The notes under the pieces were generated by a model that saw only the letters and a list, made by a program, of their open reading frames with translations, had not been told where the DNA came from and searched no databases. Position numbers and translations under genes: made by a program. This document shows positions 44,447-56,749 of a DNA stretch of 64,000 nucleotides, in pieces; position 1 is the first letter of the stretch, and each line of letters opens with the position of its first letter. Where the stretch lies: assembly GCA_029379385.1 (NCBI GenBank), contig CM055611.1, forward strand, positions 20,592,062 to 20,656,061, read 5' to 3'. The DNA comes from Quillaja saponaria. Its lineage: Eukaryota; Streptophyta; Magnoliopsida; Fabales; Quillajaceae.

Positions 44447-45930
44447 TGCCTCTAACTTTGATTGATACCATTGTAGATTTCTCCCGATGTTTAGTTATTT
44501 ATTAAAGAAAGAATAGAGTATATAGAAGAGGAAAGAAATCAAATGAAAAGAGAGTACTTGAGAATATCTTGAATGGTATACTCCAACTAAAAACAACACT
44601 TTTGACAAATTAGCACCTTCTCGTAATGGTATGCTCCAACTAAAAATAACACTAAAATCTTGACTCATGACAAATTAGCAACTCAGCTTTGTAGTGAGAG
44701 TGGAGAGAACATTTAATCATTTGTATATTCGAACACCCCAACTACCACTACCCAGGTAATGAGTTAACACTCATTAAACCACATGCCATGCACCCCCCGA
44801 AAAGACTTGTCACAACTGGGGCTCCTTAAGTCATATACATATATATAAATATAGCTCAATTAAACTAATTATGCGCACAATGTGAGACTCAATACATGTT
44901 AGCTATCACAAACTCGGGTTGCCATACCAATGATACCATGACAAATTATTACCTAATCTACATGCAGAAAGTGGTATTGACACATGACACTTTATTCTCA
45001 CAGTATTCTAAACAAACAAATGTTAAAATCGTCTTGAATTTTCATTATCATTATGTCCTGTTTTATCCACATGACAATTCAGTCAAACTCTTACTCTATA
45101 TTTCTCAAGTCTACGCCTTTCCTATCTCTCTTTCTCTCTCTGTCCTTTGCCTAACTTCATTCCAATTTCTCAACAGTAGGGTATTCCAACTGCAAAGTTA
45201 GATCAGATCTATACCTTCCCCTTTTGCAATCTCCTAGTCTTCTCTCATACACCACAACATTTTCTTTTATTGTTTATGGCCTTATGATAAAATTATTTGA
45301 TGTTAAAAAAAGAAAAAAATCAGAAATTTAATTTCTATTACAACTTGTGCAAAGCAAAGGTGATCCATAGAAATCCAATACGATTTTGAATGCTATAAGA
45401 ATTGAAATAAATCACTTGCAAAATATATAAAAGTGTGAGTTTTGGAGACTAACCAAAATTGTTTTCACAAAGACAGCTTTAACCACCACAGAATTCGGTT
45501 TGAAGGCTGATGTAGAAACCAATCCTAGAGGACCCGGACACTCTGATCTGTTTCCTTGAAGTACCGCAATTGAAAACAAACCATCTTCATTATTTCCTAT
45601 CTTTACACGTTATATCACAAAAAAGACAAGGGAGAAAAACTCAAATGCTTGGGACAATTGCATTTACCCCTCAAATTTTCATGAAAGAATATTTTCTTTT
45701 TAACTGTACCCAAAGGTGTATTATATCAACAACTTAATTACAAACATGAATTGATGAATGTGAAAAGGAGAGGGGTCCAGAGGAACATTTCTGCCAACCC
45801 CAAGCTGTAACTACTCCTTTCTGAGAACTGAGATTTTCTCAATACAAGCATGCTTCTTCGATATTTAATAAAAAAATAATAAAAGCAATCACAGGTGTCT
45901 TCTTCTTCTTAGTGTTTGTCTTGCATTGTT
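44447..45930. other. Block-B copy of 14380-15835, no gene recognised
   Basis: Collinear with block A. A 101-codon plus-strand frame at 44896-45201 is not open in block A and resembles no family, so I do not call it a gene. Confidence 0.45.
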
Positions 45931-46060
45931 GTGGGAATTGGGAAGTGAATCTCCCATGGCTGATAATAAAGCATCAAAAACAATTAACAATGTCCTATCA
46001 GAGGCAAAGTTTTCACCCACAAACCCAACTTAGTGTTTCTCTAGCGCTGCAAAACATATA
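45931..46060 (+). pseudogene. Truncated start of a membrane-module unit, block-B copy
   Basis: ATG at 45957: M-A-D-N-K-A-S-K-T, then a shifted frame in which TCCTATCAGAGGCAAAG and CACCCACAAACCCAACTT still match the module's S-Y-x-R-Q-x-F-x-P-Q-T-Q. It then ends at a TAG and diverges. It retains about 50 bp more than the copy at 15864. Confidence 0.7.
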
Positions 46061-46289
46061 ACCACTACTGCGGACGTAGGTGCAAGGATAGGGAGCGACA
46101 GGAGGGACAAGACCTATGCTCTCCTCTTCTTCGATCTTCGACTCTTGTCTCAGGCATCCTTTTCTTTTATATTAGTTTTTTTTTTTTTTTTTTTCCTCAG
46201 AAATTTAATTTCTATTACAACTTGTGAAATTCATAGGCGATTCATAGAAATCTGATACAATTTTGAAAGCAATTAAGAATTGAAAACAA

Positions 46290-46514
46290 TCAAACGTATT
46301 CCAAAAAAAAAAAGGTGTGAATTTCAGTGACTAACCAAATTTGCTTTAACCATCCAGGAAAGAGCTTGTTTTGGAGGATGATGTATAAATCGATCCTGAA
46401 TCCTCTGATTTTTTCCAGCACCCATGATCCAAAATCATCCAGTTTTGCCGTGGTCGCAATGTTACCGCATGCAGATATGAAAATTTCATACCTACGACTT
46501 AAACGAGACAGCAC
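46290..46514 (-). pseudogene. Exon-like minus-strand frame of unknown identity
   Basis: 74 codons, including L-S-R-L-S-R-R-Y-E-I-F-I-S-A-C-G and T-T-A-K-L-D-D-F-G-S-W-V-L-E-K. The block-A copy (about 16330-16520) preserves the same reading with mainly single substitutions, and its composition is more protein-like than its surroundings. I do not recognise the family. It could be an exon of a transposed gene. The plus-strand frame over the same bases is probably its shadow. Confidence 0.35.
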
Positions 46515-46560
46515 TTTTCCATGAAACCAACCTTCTTGGTTATCACCTTTTTGGTGGTGA

Positions 46561-47165
46561 ATCTTTGATGAGCCAATAAGCTTGCAGTCATTATTGTGAA
46601 CTCAAATTTGTGAGTTCACACTGAGACAAAGTCTGTGTGTTCACACTGAAGTTAGGTTGGTGTTCACACTGAAATCAGGTTACTTCTTCATTCTGCGTTC
46701 AATTAGGCGTGAGCCTGTTGGTTCGTCAAAGTTTGTAATATATTAGGGTAAATAAATACTTTTTTAATTAGAATAAGGATTAAATTAGAATTAGATTTAA
46801 GATTAGAACTAGGAGTATTAAATATAATATTAGGGTTAAAGTTAAAGTTAGAACTAAAAATATAATATTCCTCTTATAAAATTAAAAAAAAAATACTTTC
46901 AAGATAAAATTAAGAAAATAAAAAATCAATACTTTACAGACAATATATGTGACTCTTTTTTTCAACTAAATACGTGTGACAAAAAAAATATATTTTATAT
47001 TCAAAATACTAACAATGTTAAGTTAAGAGACAAAAATTAAAAATATTTTAAAAGTCTAGGAAAAAATTTAATGAAAAATATTTTTACAACGAAGCTCAAA
47101 AAAATGTGAATTTTAAAGATAATAGATGTCATTTTACTTTTATTTAGAAAAAAATACGCTACCTT
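46561..47165. other. Non-coding repeat-rich spacer
   Basis: Counterpart of 16590-17515, with GTTCACAC repeats at 46595-46680 and a shortened TTAGGGTTA-like tract. No gene. Confidence 0.5.
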
Positions 47166-47168
47166 CCT

Positions 47169-48450
47169 TTGCAGATGCTAATTCATTATTACCCTATTGA
47201 GATGTTTCGTGATATTCCTCTAGCTCAACATGGCACAACTCCTCTAGCTCTCTCATATTCTCTGGCTCCATATCCTATTCTACCTTCCTCGTTCGTGTCC
47301 GGACCTGCTCCACCATCCGTTCATCCTTTTATCTCATATGTATGTACTTCTTCTGGTAGGATAAGCCAATGTAATGTTCTTTTGAAAGGTATCATTGCTA
47401 TTGAACAATTGTTACTATTCATGAACTTATCACTTTTATCAAAGTTTTCCGTGACCCTATTTGGCTGAAAAATGTAAATAATAAATTAGATGCACTCGCT
47501 AAAATTAACATTTAGGATTAGTTAATTTGCCTCCAGGTAAATGTTGTAGAACACAAGTAGGTAGTACATGATTAAAACTCATGCAAATGAATGTGTTGAA
47601 CGTTACAAGGCACGACTGGTTGCAAAAAGATATACACATAAGTATGGAATTGACTATGAGGAGACTTTTGCTCTTGTTGCTCGCCTCACTTTTGTACGAG
47701 CTCTTATTGTTGTTACTTCCACATATAGATGGCATATTTTTCAAATTGATATCAAGAATGCTTTTCTTAATGGAGAGCTTATTGACGAGGCATATATGAA
47801 ACCTCAACCGTGCTATTCTCATTCTCCACATCAAGTGTGTCATCTTCGTAAGGCATTATATGGTATCAAACAATCTTCTAGGGCTTGGTTCTCAAAATTA
47901 AATTTAGTATTGACACAACTCGGCTTCTCCTCTGCAATTATGATTTAACCCTATTCCACCAACCTATGACTTCTTGTTTGGTCTTGGATATATTGTATGT
48001 TGATGACATATTTATCACGGGCGATGACATTCATGGTATTCTTAATCTAAAATTCTATACTAGTCAATAGTTTAAAATGAAGTATGTTGGCAAGATGAGT
48101 TATTTTCTTGGTCTTGAAGTTAATTATTATTAGGCTAGTTATTATCTCTTTCCAACCAAGAATTTATTTAACTTGATTCTAGACCACGCATTTCTAATGT
48201 GACATTGTCATAATAGGAGAAAATTGGAAGAGATAGTATGCTAACTGGTGAATCTCTTTGCAATCCTACTCTCTTTCATTAGCTGGTTAGTAGCTTATTT
48301 TATTTTATAGTTACTCAAATTGACATTGCATATGCAGTTCATCGTATTAATCAGTTTATGTCTGCTCCTTCTTCAGCACATCATGTTCTAGTTTTACAAA
48401 TTTTGAAATATGTCGTGGAAACTCTCTTTTAATGGCATGTATTATCCATT
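47169..48450 (+). mobile_element. Ty1/copia polymerase relic (reverse transcriptase and beyond)
   Basis: Degenerate but longer than the block-A copy. It starts with the linker before RVT_2. From 47568 it reads I-K-T-H-A-N-E-C-V-E-R-Y-K-A-R-L-V-A-K, E-E-T-F-A-L-V-A-R, F-Q-I-D-I-K-N-A-F-L-N-G-E-L and L-R-K-A-L-Y-G-I-K-Q-S-S-R-A-W-F. After a frameshift come L-D-I-L-Y-V-D-D-I-F-I-T-G (the YVDD active site), Y-V-G-K-M-S-Y-F-L-G-L-E-V and remnants toward RNase H. Many stops; no LTRs found. Inactive. Confidence 0.92.
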
Positions 48451-49518
48451 AACTTCTTCTCTCTAGCTTATTGCCTGTAGACTTGGTGGTGCATGATCTT
48501 TTGGATAATTGTTTGGCACTTGTCATTCCACGAATCTGACATATTGTTCCTCATACTCCTCCAAACACTATAGATAAATGCATAATGCAGCATGCATATA
48601 GTATCAGTCACTCTATTTTTCGAACCATATATACACAAACTAACAAGTAAAAGTTGATGGAAAATTAATATCCCCAATATGCACGTGTGATTTACCTAAG
48701 AGATGTTATCTTTTTTTCTTCTTTCATGAAATATTTTTTTCTTTCATTGATGAACTTAAACTGATGGTAATTTTGGAAAAATGAGCTGACAGCTTGTAAT
48801 ATTAAAGGAAAAAGTTTTTTCATTTATTAAAAAAATATCATTTAACACTTTGACAATTAGCACATGTATGTATATGTGATTGGTTAATTGTGTATTTATG
48901 TATTCTAAATATATGGGGATGCAATGCACCAAATCATAAATCGTAATAATAATAGTTAAGTTGAATTGTTCAAGTATAATAATGTGTGGTTTACTTAAGT
49001 TGTTCATGTGAACTGATGTGTCTTCTTCATCTCCAAATCGTGGGTTCAATCCCCGACCATCTTAAAAAAAATGTCAACCAAACAATTTAACCACGTGGCC
49101 GAGTTTACCTACGAATTTTTGTTTAACCAGTTTATACTACTAACAAACTAAACATCATAATTACATTTTCACCTATGTAAAATATTTTAAATTCTTGTTC
49201 ATCCTTAGAAAAGGAATGGCCTATCAACCCAGCCAAAACTAGAAAACCCCACTTCTTCTGGTTAGATAAGTCCTAAGTAAATCTTTGAAATTGCATTAAT
49301 TTGGATCGAACAACTGGGAATTGGTCCAAAAAGAGTGTTCTCCAACATATGTTCTGGAATGTTTCCAAAAAAATTCATTACACCTTACTGGGTTACTCTG
49401 GAAACGGTTTGTTAAGAAACAAAGGTTGTTTCGAGTAATGGGTTTCTCGAAGCCTCGATCATATTAGGCACTGATTCTCTATAAAGCGATCTAAGGTCTT
49501 GGATTTTTAATTTCTGTT
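48451..49518. other. No gene recognised
   Basis: AT-rich, with short frames only (for example 48468-48677 minus, 48756-49049 minus), none family-like. GTGGGTTCAATCCCCGACC at about 49041 resembles a tRNA B box, but no cloverleaf or A box fits around it. Confidence 0.45.
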
Positions 49519-52500
49519 TGATAATAAAAGATTATATCAATCTAATAAAATTGTTGTATATGGTTGGTCAAGGTATAACAAACTGATCCGAACTGTAATT
49601 GTCATAATTAATATTTTGTTAATATTGTAACAGACGTCATCATATTCAATTATAATTGTAATTGTTTTCATAACCATCTGGTTAATGATATGACACGTGA
49701 CATAATCTTATTGGTCACGATACTTTATATAAAGGGGTTAAAACACTAAAGATAATTCAGGTTGTCTTCTCAAATATTTTTCTTTTACAGCTTTTCAGCT
49801 TTTATACTCTGATATATACTGATTTTAGCATCGAATTTTTCACGAGTCAAAAAGACTGTCCCTTTATAGATTAGTTACGTGGAAGACATTTCTTAAATCC
49901 AATTTTAACATTGACGCCGTCTGTAGGAAATCTATTGATTTGAATTTCTGATCCTAAAATGAAAACTTCAAAAGCTCTTGAATATGACAAATTTGTTCTT
50001 CGATTTTTCAGATTGATTTCTGAATCAAACCGCACATCTGAGCACGCCACAGTATCGAGGATTGTTCTCCACCTAACATAGTAAAAAACAATCACCGTGT
50101 CCCTCTACTTTTAGCAGCCAATTCAAAAACATTTCAACTTTTAGCAGCAGCATTTATTACCAGTTTTATCCAAACTCTAGCAGCCAAAAACAGCTAAACA
50201 ACTACTTGCAACAACCACTTTCCTCCATATATCAAAATGCTAGCAATAACTCCACCATTAGACTCTACAGGCGCCCCCACGTGCCACCGTGGCTTACAGT
50301 GGTCAAGTCCTAGGCAATGGACTTTTAGGCCATTTTTGTACCTTCTCAAGCCACTCAATAGAATCGATGAACCCCTGTCGTATAGGCCCCTTCAGATCAA
50401 AATGTCGCAGACCACGCCACCAAAGGAGCTGGAGCGCACCTTCACACGTATCCTGAAGATGCGATCAATGTTTTTCCTTAATAATCAGATCTAGTTTTGA
50501 CCCAAATCCATATAACCCATTTGAATAGGATCCGTGTGCAGTTTGAACAATTGTTATTTGGTCTCTGACTTGTTTATATTTATGTATCTACCATAAATAT
50601 TTTGTATATTTTCAAAATGGGCTCGATAAGTTTTAAAATTTATAAATTTAACCCAAACTATTATAAATTTTTAATGTTTCACCCATAACTTTTATAATTA
50701 TACAGGTGGCCCAAAACTTTAATAATTTACAATTTTACCGAAAAATATTTTATATTTTACAATTACACCCCAAAAATAATGTAAGTACATAAATGCTTCG
50801 GGATAATTGCTTTTATATTCCCATATCAATGACTTGTATATTTCTAGAAAATTACATATAGGCTCGTGAGTTTTATATTTTCATATAAATAGCCTAATTA
50901 ATTTAAAAATCTTACGAATATGTCCATAGACTTTATAATTGCATGTTAACAAATTTATGCAAGTATCCTTATTACAAAAATAAGTAGAAATCATAAATAA
51001 TCATGAATAAAACGTGTTTGGCTAGTACATTTTTTTAATATAAATTGCATCCTTATAATCGGCCCTTACAAATAATTGTTATCTCGACAAATTTATTTTT
51101 ACGAATTTATAGCTTTGTCTATGGAAAATACAAAATACTTATTTGTTATATATTTTCAAACTCGAGTCAACTGACAACCAAGTCAAACTGAATATTTGAC
51201 GCTTGATAAATATTTCAAGTGATTTAGTATATATCTTAGTATAGATAAATGATATATACAGAGGTCAAATAACAACCGTAAAAAGAAAATGTTCCTTCCC
51301 CTATATATAACTCGGGGTCAAATGTCAAAATCAAACTATCAGCACTTTGTGAATGGTAAACTATGAGTTTATATAAGTTATACTTATAATTTTATTAATT
51401 ATTGATCCAGTAAGATATTCTCACATATGCGAGTTTAACGAGTTTCTTATTAAGTTTCTCTTTTCAGCCACAGTCTTAAATTATTTCTAGAAAATTTTCA
51501 TGCATAAAGTCACTAAAACAAGATGAGCTTATTACTTTCAAACACTAAAGAGACTATCGTCCACCATCATAACATCTCAAAAGAGTCTATACATAACTTT
51601 TCAACTAGTGACAATCCTTAGGAGGAGTGGCATCTAATATGTACCCCCTCTCGACTATGAAAGTCTAGGCAAAATAACTCAACCTCAAGGAGATGCATAA
51701 GCAGCTATTCAGCTTTCCCAGCTTTTCAGTAGTGCCCCTCTTATACTAAATAGCCAAAGCTACCACATTTTCACTGGACATAGAGAGAGAGCTTGAGGAG
51801 ATGACACATAGCTAGAACGCCTATAGTCACACTCGGGGTGGACATCATGAGCTAAAAAATCGGCACTCTAGCAAAGCATCTAGACAAATCAAATGGCTAC
51901 AAAGCCAACATCATCAACAAGCTTGGGTTTTCGGCCAAAATGCTATAACATCTACAAACAGTCTTGAGTTTTCACCAATATTGCTCAACGTAAGGTATGC
52001 TGTCTAGTTTAGTTCAGTTTAATACAACTGCATATTAGTATCCCATCAACAGACAAATATTAAGCATAACTGCTATCATAACAAAGCTCGAATTTCTCAG
52101 TTGTGCTAAAAATATGGGAGTAATAAGGTGTAGCAAAGAGAGGTAAGTTAAAAGGTGGACTACAACTTACACAGTGCATCACATTAGTGAGAGTACTAGA
52201 ATTTCAAAATTTTGGCACAAAATTTTTTTGAAGACTAGTGAATGGGAAACACGACCAAGGTATATAGCCCACAAATATCTAGTTCAAGTCCTTATGCTCA
52301 TTGTATTCATTTTTGGGAGACTAGTGATAATATAGGATTGTACCAATCCAATAAAATTATTGTATGTAGTCAAATTAAAGTATAACAGATTGATCCGAAC
52401 TGTAATTGCCACAATTAATATCTCATTACTATTATAATGGACGTTATCATGTCTCATTTTAACTGTAATTGTCATCAATCTAGTTGATAATATGACACAT

Positions 52501-52712
52501 GGCATAATCTTACTGGCTGCAATATTCTATATAAAAGAGCTAAAACCCCGAAGGTAAATCAGATTGTCCTTTTAATACTCTTTTACAGCTTTTTAGCTTA
52601 TACTCTAATATATACTGACTTGGTATCAGAGTTTTCACAGGTCAAAAGAACTGTCCCTTTGAAGGTCAATCACGTGGAGGACACCTCAATTTAGTAAAAT
52701 CTAGTATTAACA
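49519..52712 (+). mobile_element. Probable non-autonomous LTR retrotransposon
   Basis: Two direct repeats of about 390 bp (49519-49910 and 52325-52712) share TGATAATA starts, GATCCGAACTGTAATTG, ATATGACAC(G/A)(T/G)G(A/G)CATAATCTTA, a TATA(T/A)AA(A/G) region and TATATACTGA. The first is followed by TTGACGCCGTCTGTAGG, similar to the TTGGCGCCGTCTGTGGG found after the 5' LTR of many plant Gypsy-class elements. About 2.4 kb lies between, with no polymerase domain that I can read. The exact 3' end and a target duplication are not clear. The element is in block B only. Confidence 0.6.
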
Positions 52713-54590
52713 CTATCCATTCCGATCTCGAACCTTTCTTTAATTTCTGTCCTTCGCCTTGTTTTCAGCTTCCGATCAACTCCTCTTTGCAAACGAGGCT
52801 TCCCCTTCTCATTCACGGAATGTGATCTAGTACAAGATGAGAGTTTTGCGAGCCTCGATAGCAAAGGGATAGTATAGCACAAGATCGCCTTTTCTTGCTG
52901 CCATGGGGTTGACCTGTAAACAAGGTAAATTCAACGGGAACAAAAAATGGGAGAGTACCACATTGGGCAGAAGACAATCCAAAAAGCGAAGGCTCACCAT
53001 GGATATTGGAAAAAGGGAAAGGGGCAACCTATCTTACTAATTAGAAGAAAGGGGTGAAAGGTGTCCATTTATTCGTCAAATTTCAACCGTTGTGTTTCCC
53101 TTCAAACTCTTGTCCTATTCTTCATTGTTCTAGTAGATTTTTTTGACTTTCTCTACTGTGTTCGTAATTTTCGAATAAAAGTAAGGTCTGTGTTAGTTTT
53201 GTTCTTTTCCCCTTTTATGTGTTTTCCTTGTATGGGTATGTTCATGGAAACTGAAATGATGTGTAACCACTAAGCCAAAGATTTGTAAATAAAGATGAAG
53301 ATAGTACTTAAGAGAAACAAACAAGTTTATAGAGGTGTCTAGTTTGCAAGGAGTTTGGATTGGGTTGAGTTCAAAGAGATGAATATAAAATAAAATTCTA
53401 AAATTAAAACTATGATGTAAAACAATTATTTTTATTTAATAATTATAAAATAACCTGTTAAAAGTACTGGACAGTTGTAATTAAATTAATAAAAATATAT
53501 AGTGATAGTACAAGCCACGTGAATTGGATAATTACAAGTTAATAGTTAATACCCTACCAATTGAATTAGATACTACCTAGTTCACCTTGATTATTAGGTC
53601 TTAGAAATCTACTAAAATAATGGATAGATCTCTATCTTCGCTGGCACATGCTTTGTTCTATCTTTCAAAAAGAAAATTGAAAAGTGAATGACTCGTTGAG
53701 TAGTGGCTTTCGGTTTGAAAACGATTTAGTGTCCACTAGACCTCCACGCGGCTTGGCTTGTTACGAGAGCCGCTGCACAAGGCGGTAATAATTGTAATCT
53801 ATAGTGGAGTGGACTATCAAAGTATTTGATGATTATTTTATATTTTAATTTTTATAATTTGTTTTCGAATTTACTTTTGTCTTTAATTTTAATTTATTAT
53901 AATTAGAGTTTCTTTAATATAATATATTATAATTAAATTAATTAGATCTATATTGTCACCACGAATGATAATGTTACAATGTGACAGCTGTTTTAATGAT
54001 ATGAATAACTCATATGATATGAGTTATTTTAGTTTTAAGATATGAATAACTCATAAAGTTATTTTTTTTATTATATATATTTAAGTTTTATTTGATTAAA
54101 TTGTGTATAAAAATATTTTATATATAAAATTATAAAAAGAATATTGTATAAAAAATTAAAAAAATATTGAGATGAATTAACGTAAAAATATTATTAGATA
54201 TAAAAAAATATTTGATTTTATTTTTTAAAACCTAATAAGTATTAAAACTATTAAAAATATCATTTTGATAAATATTATAATTAATTTTATTGTAATAAAA
54301 TAATTATTAAAATTTATTTGAATATCTCTTATTTTTTATTTGTACAAATTTCTTTTTTTAGCTTCAATTTTTAGAATTTTAAAAAGTCCAAAATATTTTT
54401 TCATAAAATTTTAAAAAATAAAATCTCTACTATTAACTATTTTTGTAAAAAAACTTATAATATTTTCTGACTTTTTAATAGTTTTGAATTCTAATATTAT
54501 ACTAAAAAGAGCAAGGACAATAGCATTTCCGTATATTTTGGCAAAGAAATTTTTTTTTTTTAGTTTTTTATAAATATCCTCACACCATTT
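52713..54590. other. No gene recognised
   Basis: A moderately GC patch at 52720-53010 has open frames on both strands without family resemblance. The rest is AT-rich, extremely so at 54050-54590. Confidence 0.45.
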
Positions 54591-54593
54591 CAT

Positions 54594-54868
54594 GCAACCA
54601 TTTTACCACTAGACCAACAGCTGGCACCAAGTCCTCCGCGAGCTTCGATTCCAGTCTCATCTTCACCATCCATGGCCTCTAAACAGTCCACCACCGCAGA
54701 AACTACCAGCTTTCCCTGTTCAAACTTCGTTGCCACCGTCATCAAGTAGTGGCCCTGCGAATATGGCTGCAAGTGGATTTGGATCACCGCCGAATACACT
54801 AACGGATCCAGTTTTGGAGACTGTTAAGAATGATCTTTTGAGAATTGTTAGTAATTTGAAGCTGTTTT
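54594..54868 (+). pseudogene. Captured exon fragment, Pro/Ser-rich, unidentified
   Basis: A GC-richer island in AT-rich DNA. One frame reads [18 protein letters not shown]. After a frameshift near the CCATGG, another reads [17 protein letters not shown], then [14 protein letters not shown] and [16 protein letters not shown]. The change from a Pro-rich linker to a helical end is typical of a real protein. A poly-T run follows. I do not recognise it. It is probably a transposed or transduplicated exon. Confidence 0.45.
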
Positions 54869-56740
54869 TTTTTTTTTTTCCCCCAATCTATGGAAACCCT
54901 TAATTGTTCATTGTATTCTTGGAGTCTCATTCTGTCATGGTCTGCATCTATGGATCTTGAGAGGATGAACTTTTCCTGTTCAATTTTTTAAGATAAAAAT
55001 TGAGTTTTTTTTTTTTTTTTTTGATATATTATTTCTATGCAAGCTGGCAAAGTTTTAGTTAAATTGTCCATGAAACATTTGTCTCTTCCGTTAACAGATT
55101 AATTTTGTATTTGGTTCAACAATTGATGTTTCAAGCTTACGATTCAGAATCTCAATATTGCGGAATAGCAGGATTTTTTTATTTGAAGTGTCGGATTTCA
55201 AAGCACGATAGTTGAAAATGGGTCGCACATGGTGACACCAATCCACGTGGATCTCAAAAAGATTCGCACGATAATTGCAACCCATGTCTTCAGTTTGATT
55301 TTTTTTAATAAATAATAAAACAAAAAGAATGTATAAAATTCGAATTGATCTTAGAGTAATGCTGCATAAGTATTTGTTAATTTTATTTTTTAATTTGAGA
55401 AGACAGACTTTAGGAATATTTTTTTTAATAGTCAATACTCCAAAAATCAAATTGCCCAAAACTTGACGAAGTGCTCCTCTCTTTTTCTTTTTCCTTTTTT
55501 GGGTTCAGGTAGTGCGGCTCTTTTTACATGTGATGAATATATATATTTTTTAAAATTTGAGTAGATTAGTTGACTCAATAGAGCACACTAACTCCGTCTC
55601 TATCTGTATTTATTATACTAAAAACTTAAACACCCATAATTGTTCTTTTTTTTTTTTTTTTTACAGGAAAGTGTTCTATAATAATATAAATAATATTTTA
55701 TATTTTAAATGAAAAAAAAATCGATTTAAAAATCTCAAGTCTCCTAACTACCACAACCATGTGCCAACTCCTATCGGTTACATCAACAATTTTGTGTAAA
55801 ATAAATTGAATACTATTAATTAAAAGATAATAAAAAATTACCCATTACATATTTCTTGGTAGTTCATTCCTAAATCAATTACCGGTTCTATATTATGTTG
55901 TTTCTGGTGTCTCCTTTGTATTTCATTCTCATTAATTGCCTTTTTTTTTTAGAAGAATTTGATACTCTTAAATATATAAATAAACAGAGTTGTTCGTGAA
56001 CAATCTCGTGAATAGTCCACTCGAGTTCAGTTTGTCTTTTGAATGAGTTGAGATGGAAGTGTATTTTACGCTCGTTTATTAAATGAGCCAAGCTCAAACT
56101 TTACAAATCTTGCGAGCCTGACTCATTTAAAAAAAATATATATATTTAAGATAATTAAGATTAATATTTATCTTTAAAAATTATTTAAGTGGAGTTATTA
56201 AATAAATACTAATCTGACTAATTGTACCATGCAAAACATTAATATGCTATATTTAAAAATAATTTTAAATTAGAAAAGAAAAATATTTAAGTTCATGATA
56301 TTTTAATGAGCCAAGCCCAAACTTAGATTTAGGCTCGTTAAGCACGAGCCTAGGCTCGAAAGTTTTTTATGTAAATGAACCAAGCTAGAACTCTACTAAA
56401 AATTGACGAGCCGAGTCGAGCTTGACCTTGGGCCATTTGTTGGCCTAGACACTATGGTACTTGCGTATGTCCCGAGAATAATTTTATACATTTTCCTTAA
56501 AAAATTCATGTGAACAAGCGTTGAGAGCACATGCGAGTATGAAAACAGCTTAATAGCATAATTTTTTTGATTTCTTAAAATATCTCTCATAAAACTTAAT
56601 TTCTATTTTAATAAATTTTTAGTTCAAAATTTTAAATTCTTCTCTATCTTAATAGTAATAGTTTTGTCCTTTTTTTTTTTTTTTTTTTTTCTATTTATAT
56701 AAATAATTTTTATAATAATAAATTCTAACAATAATTAAAT
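54869..56740. other. No gene recognised
   Basis: AT-rich, with several long T runs (54865-54885, 55000-55020, 55648-55662, 56670-56691). The patch 56330-56450 (GGCTCG, GAGCCGAG words) is repeat-like. Short minus-strand frames are not family-like. Confidence 0.45.
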
Positions 56741-56749
56741 TTTTATATT

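Noticed and set aside
44896..45201. A 101-codon plus-strand gene
   Set aside because: The matching block-A sequence (about 14826-15110) has indels that close the frame, and no motif is recognisable.
49036..49065. tRNA gene (GGGTTCAATCCCCGACC)
   Set aside because: Only a B-box-like T arm is present. No acceptor stem, A box or anticodon arm can be drawn upstream.
52617..52640. TTGGTATCAGAG as a copia primer binding site
   Set aside because: It lies inside the direct repeat at 52325-52712, whose homology with 49519-49910 continues past it, so it does not mark an LTR end.
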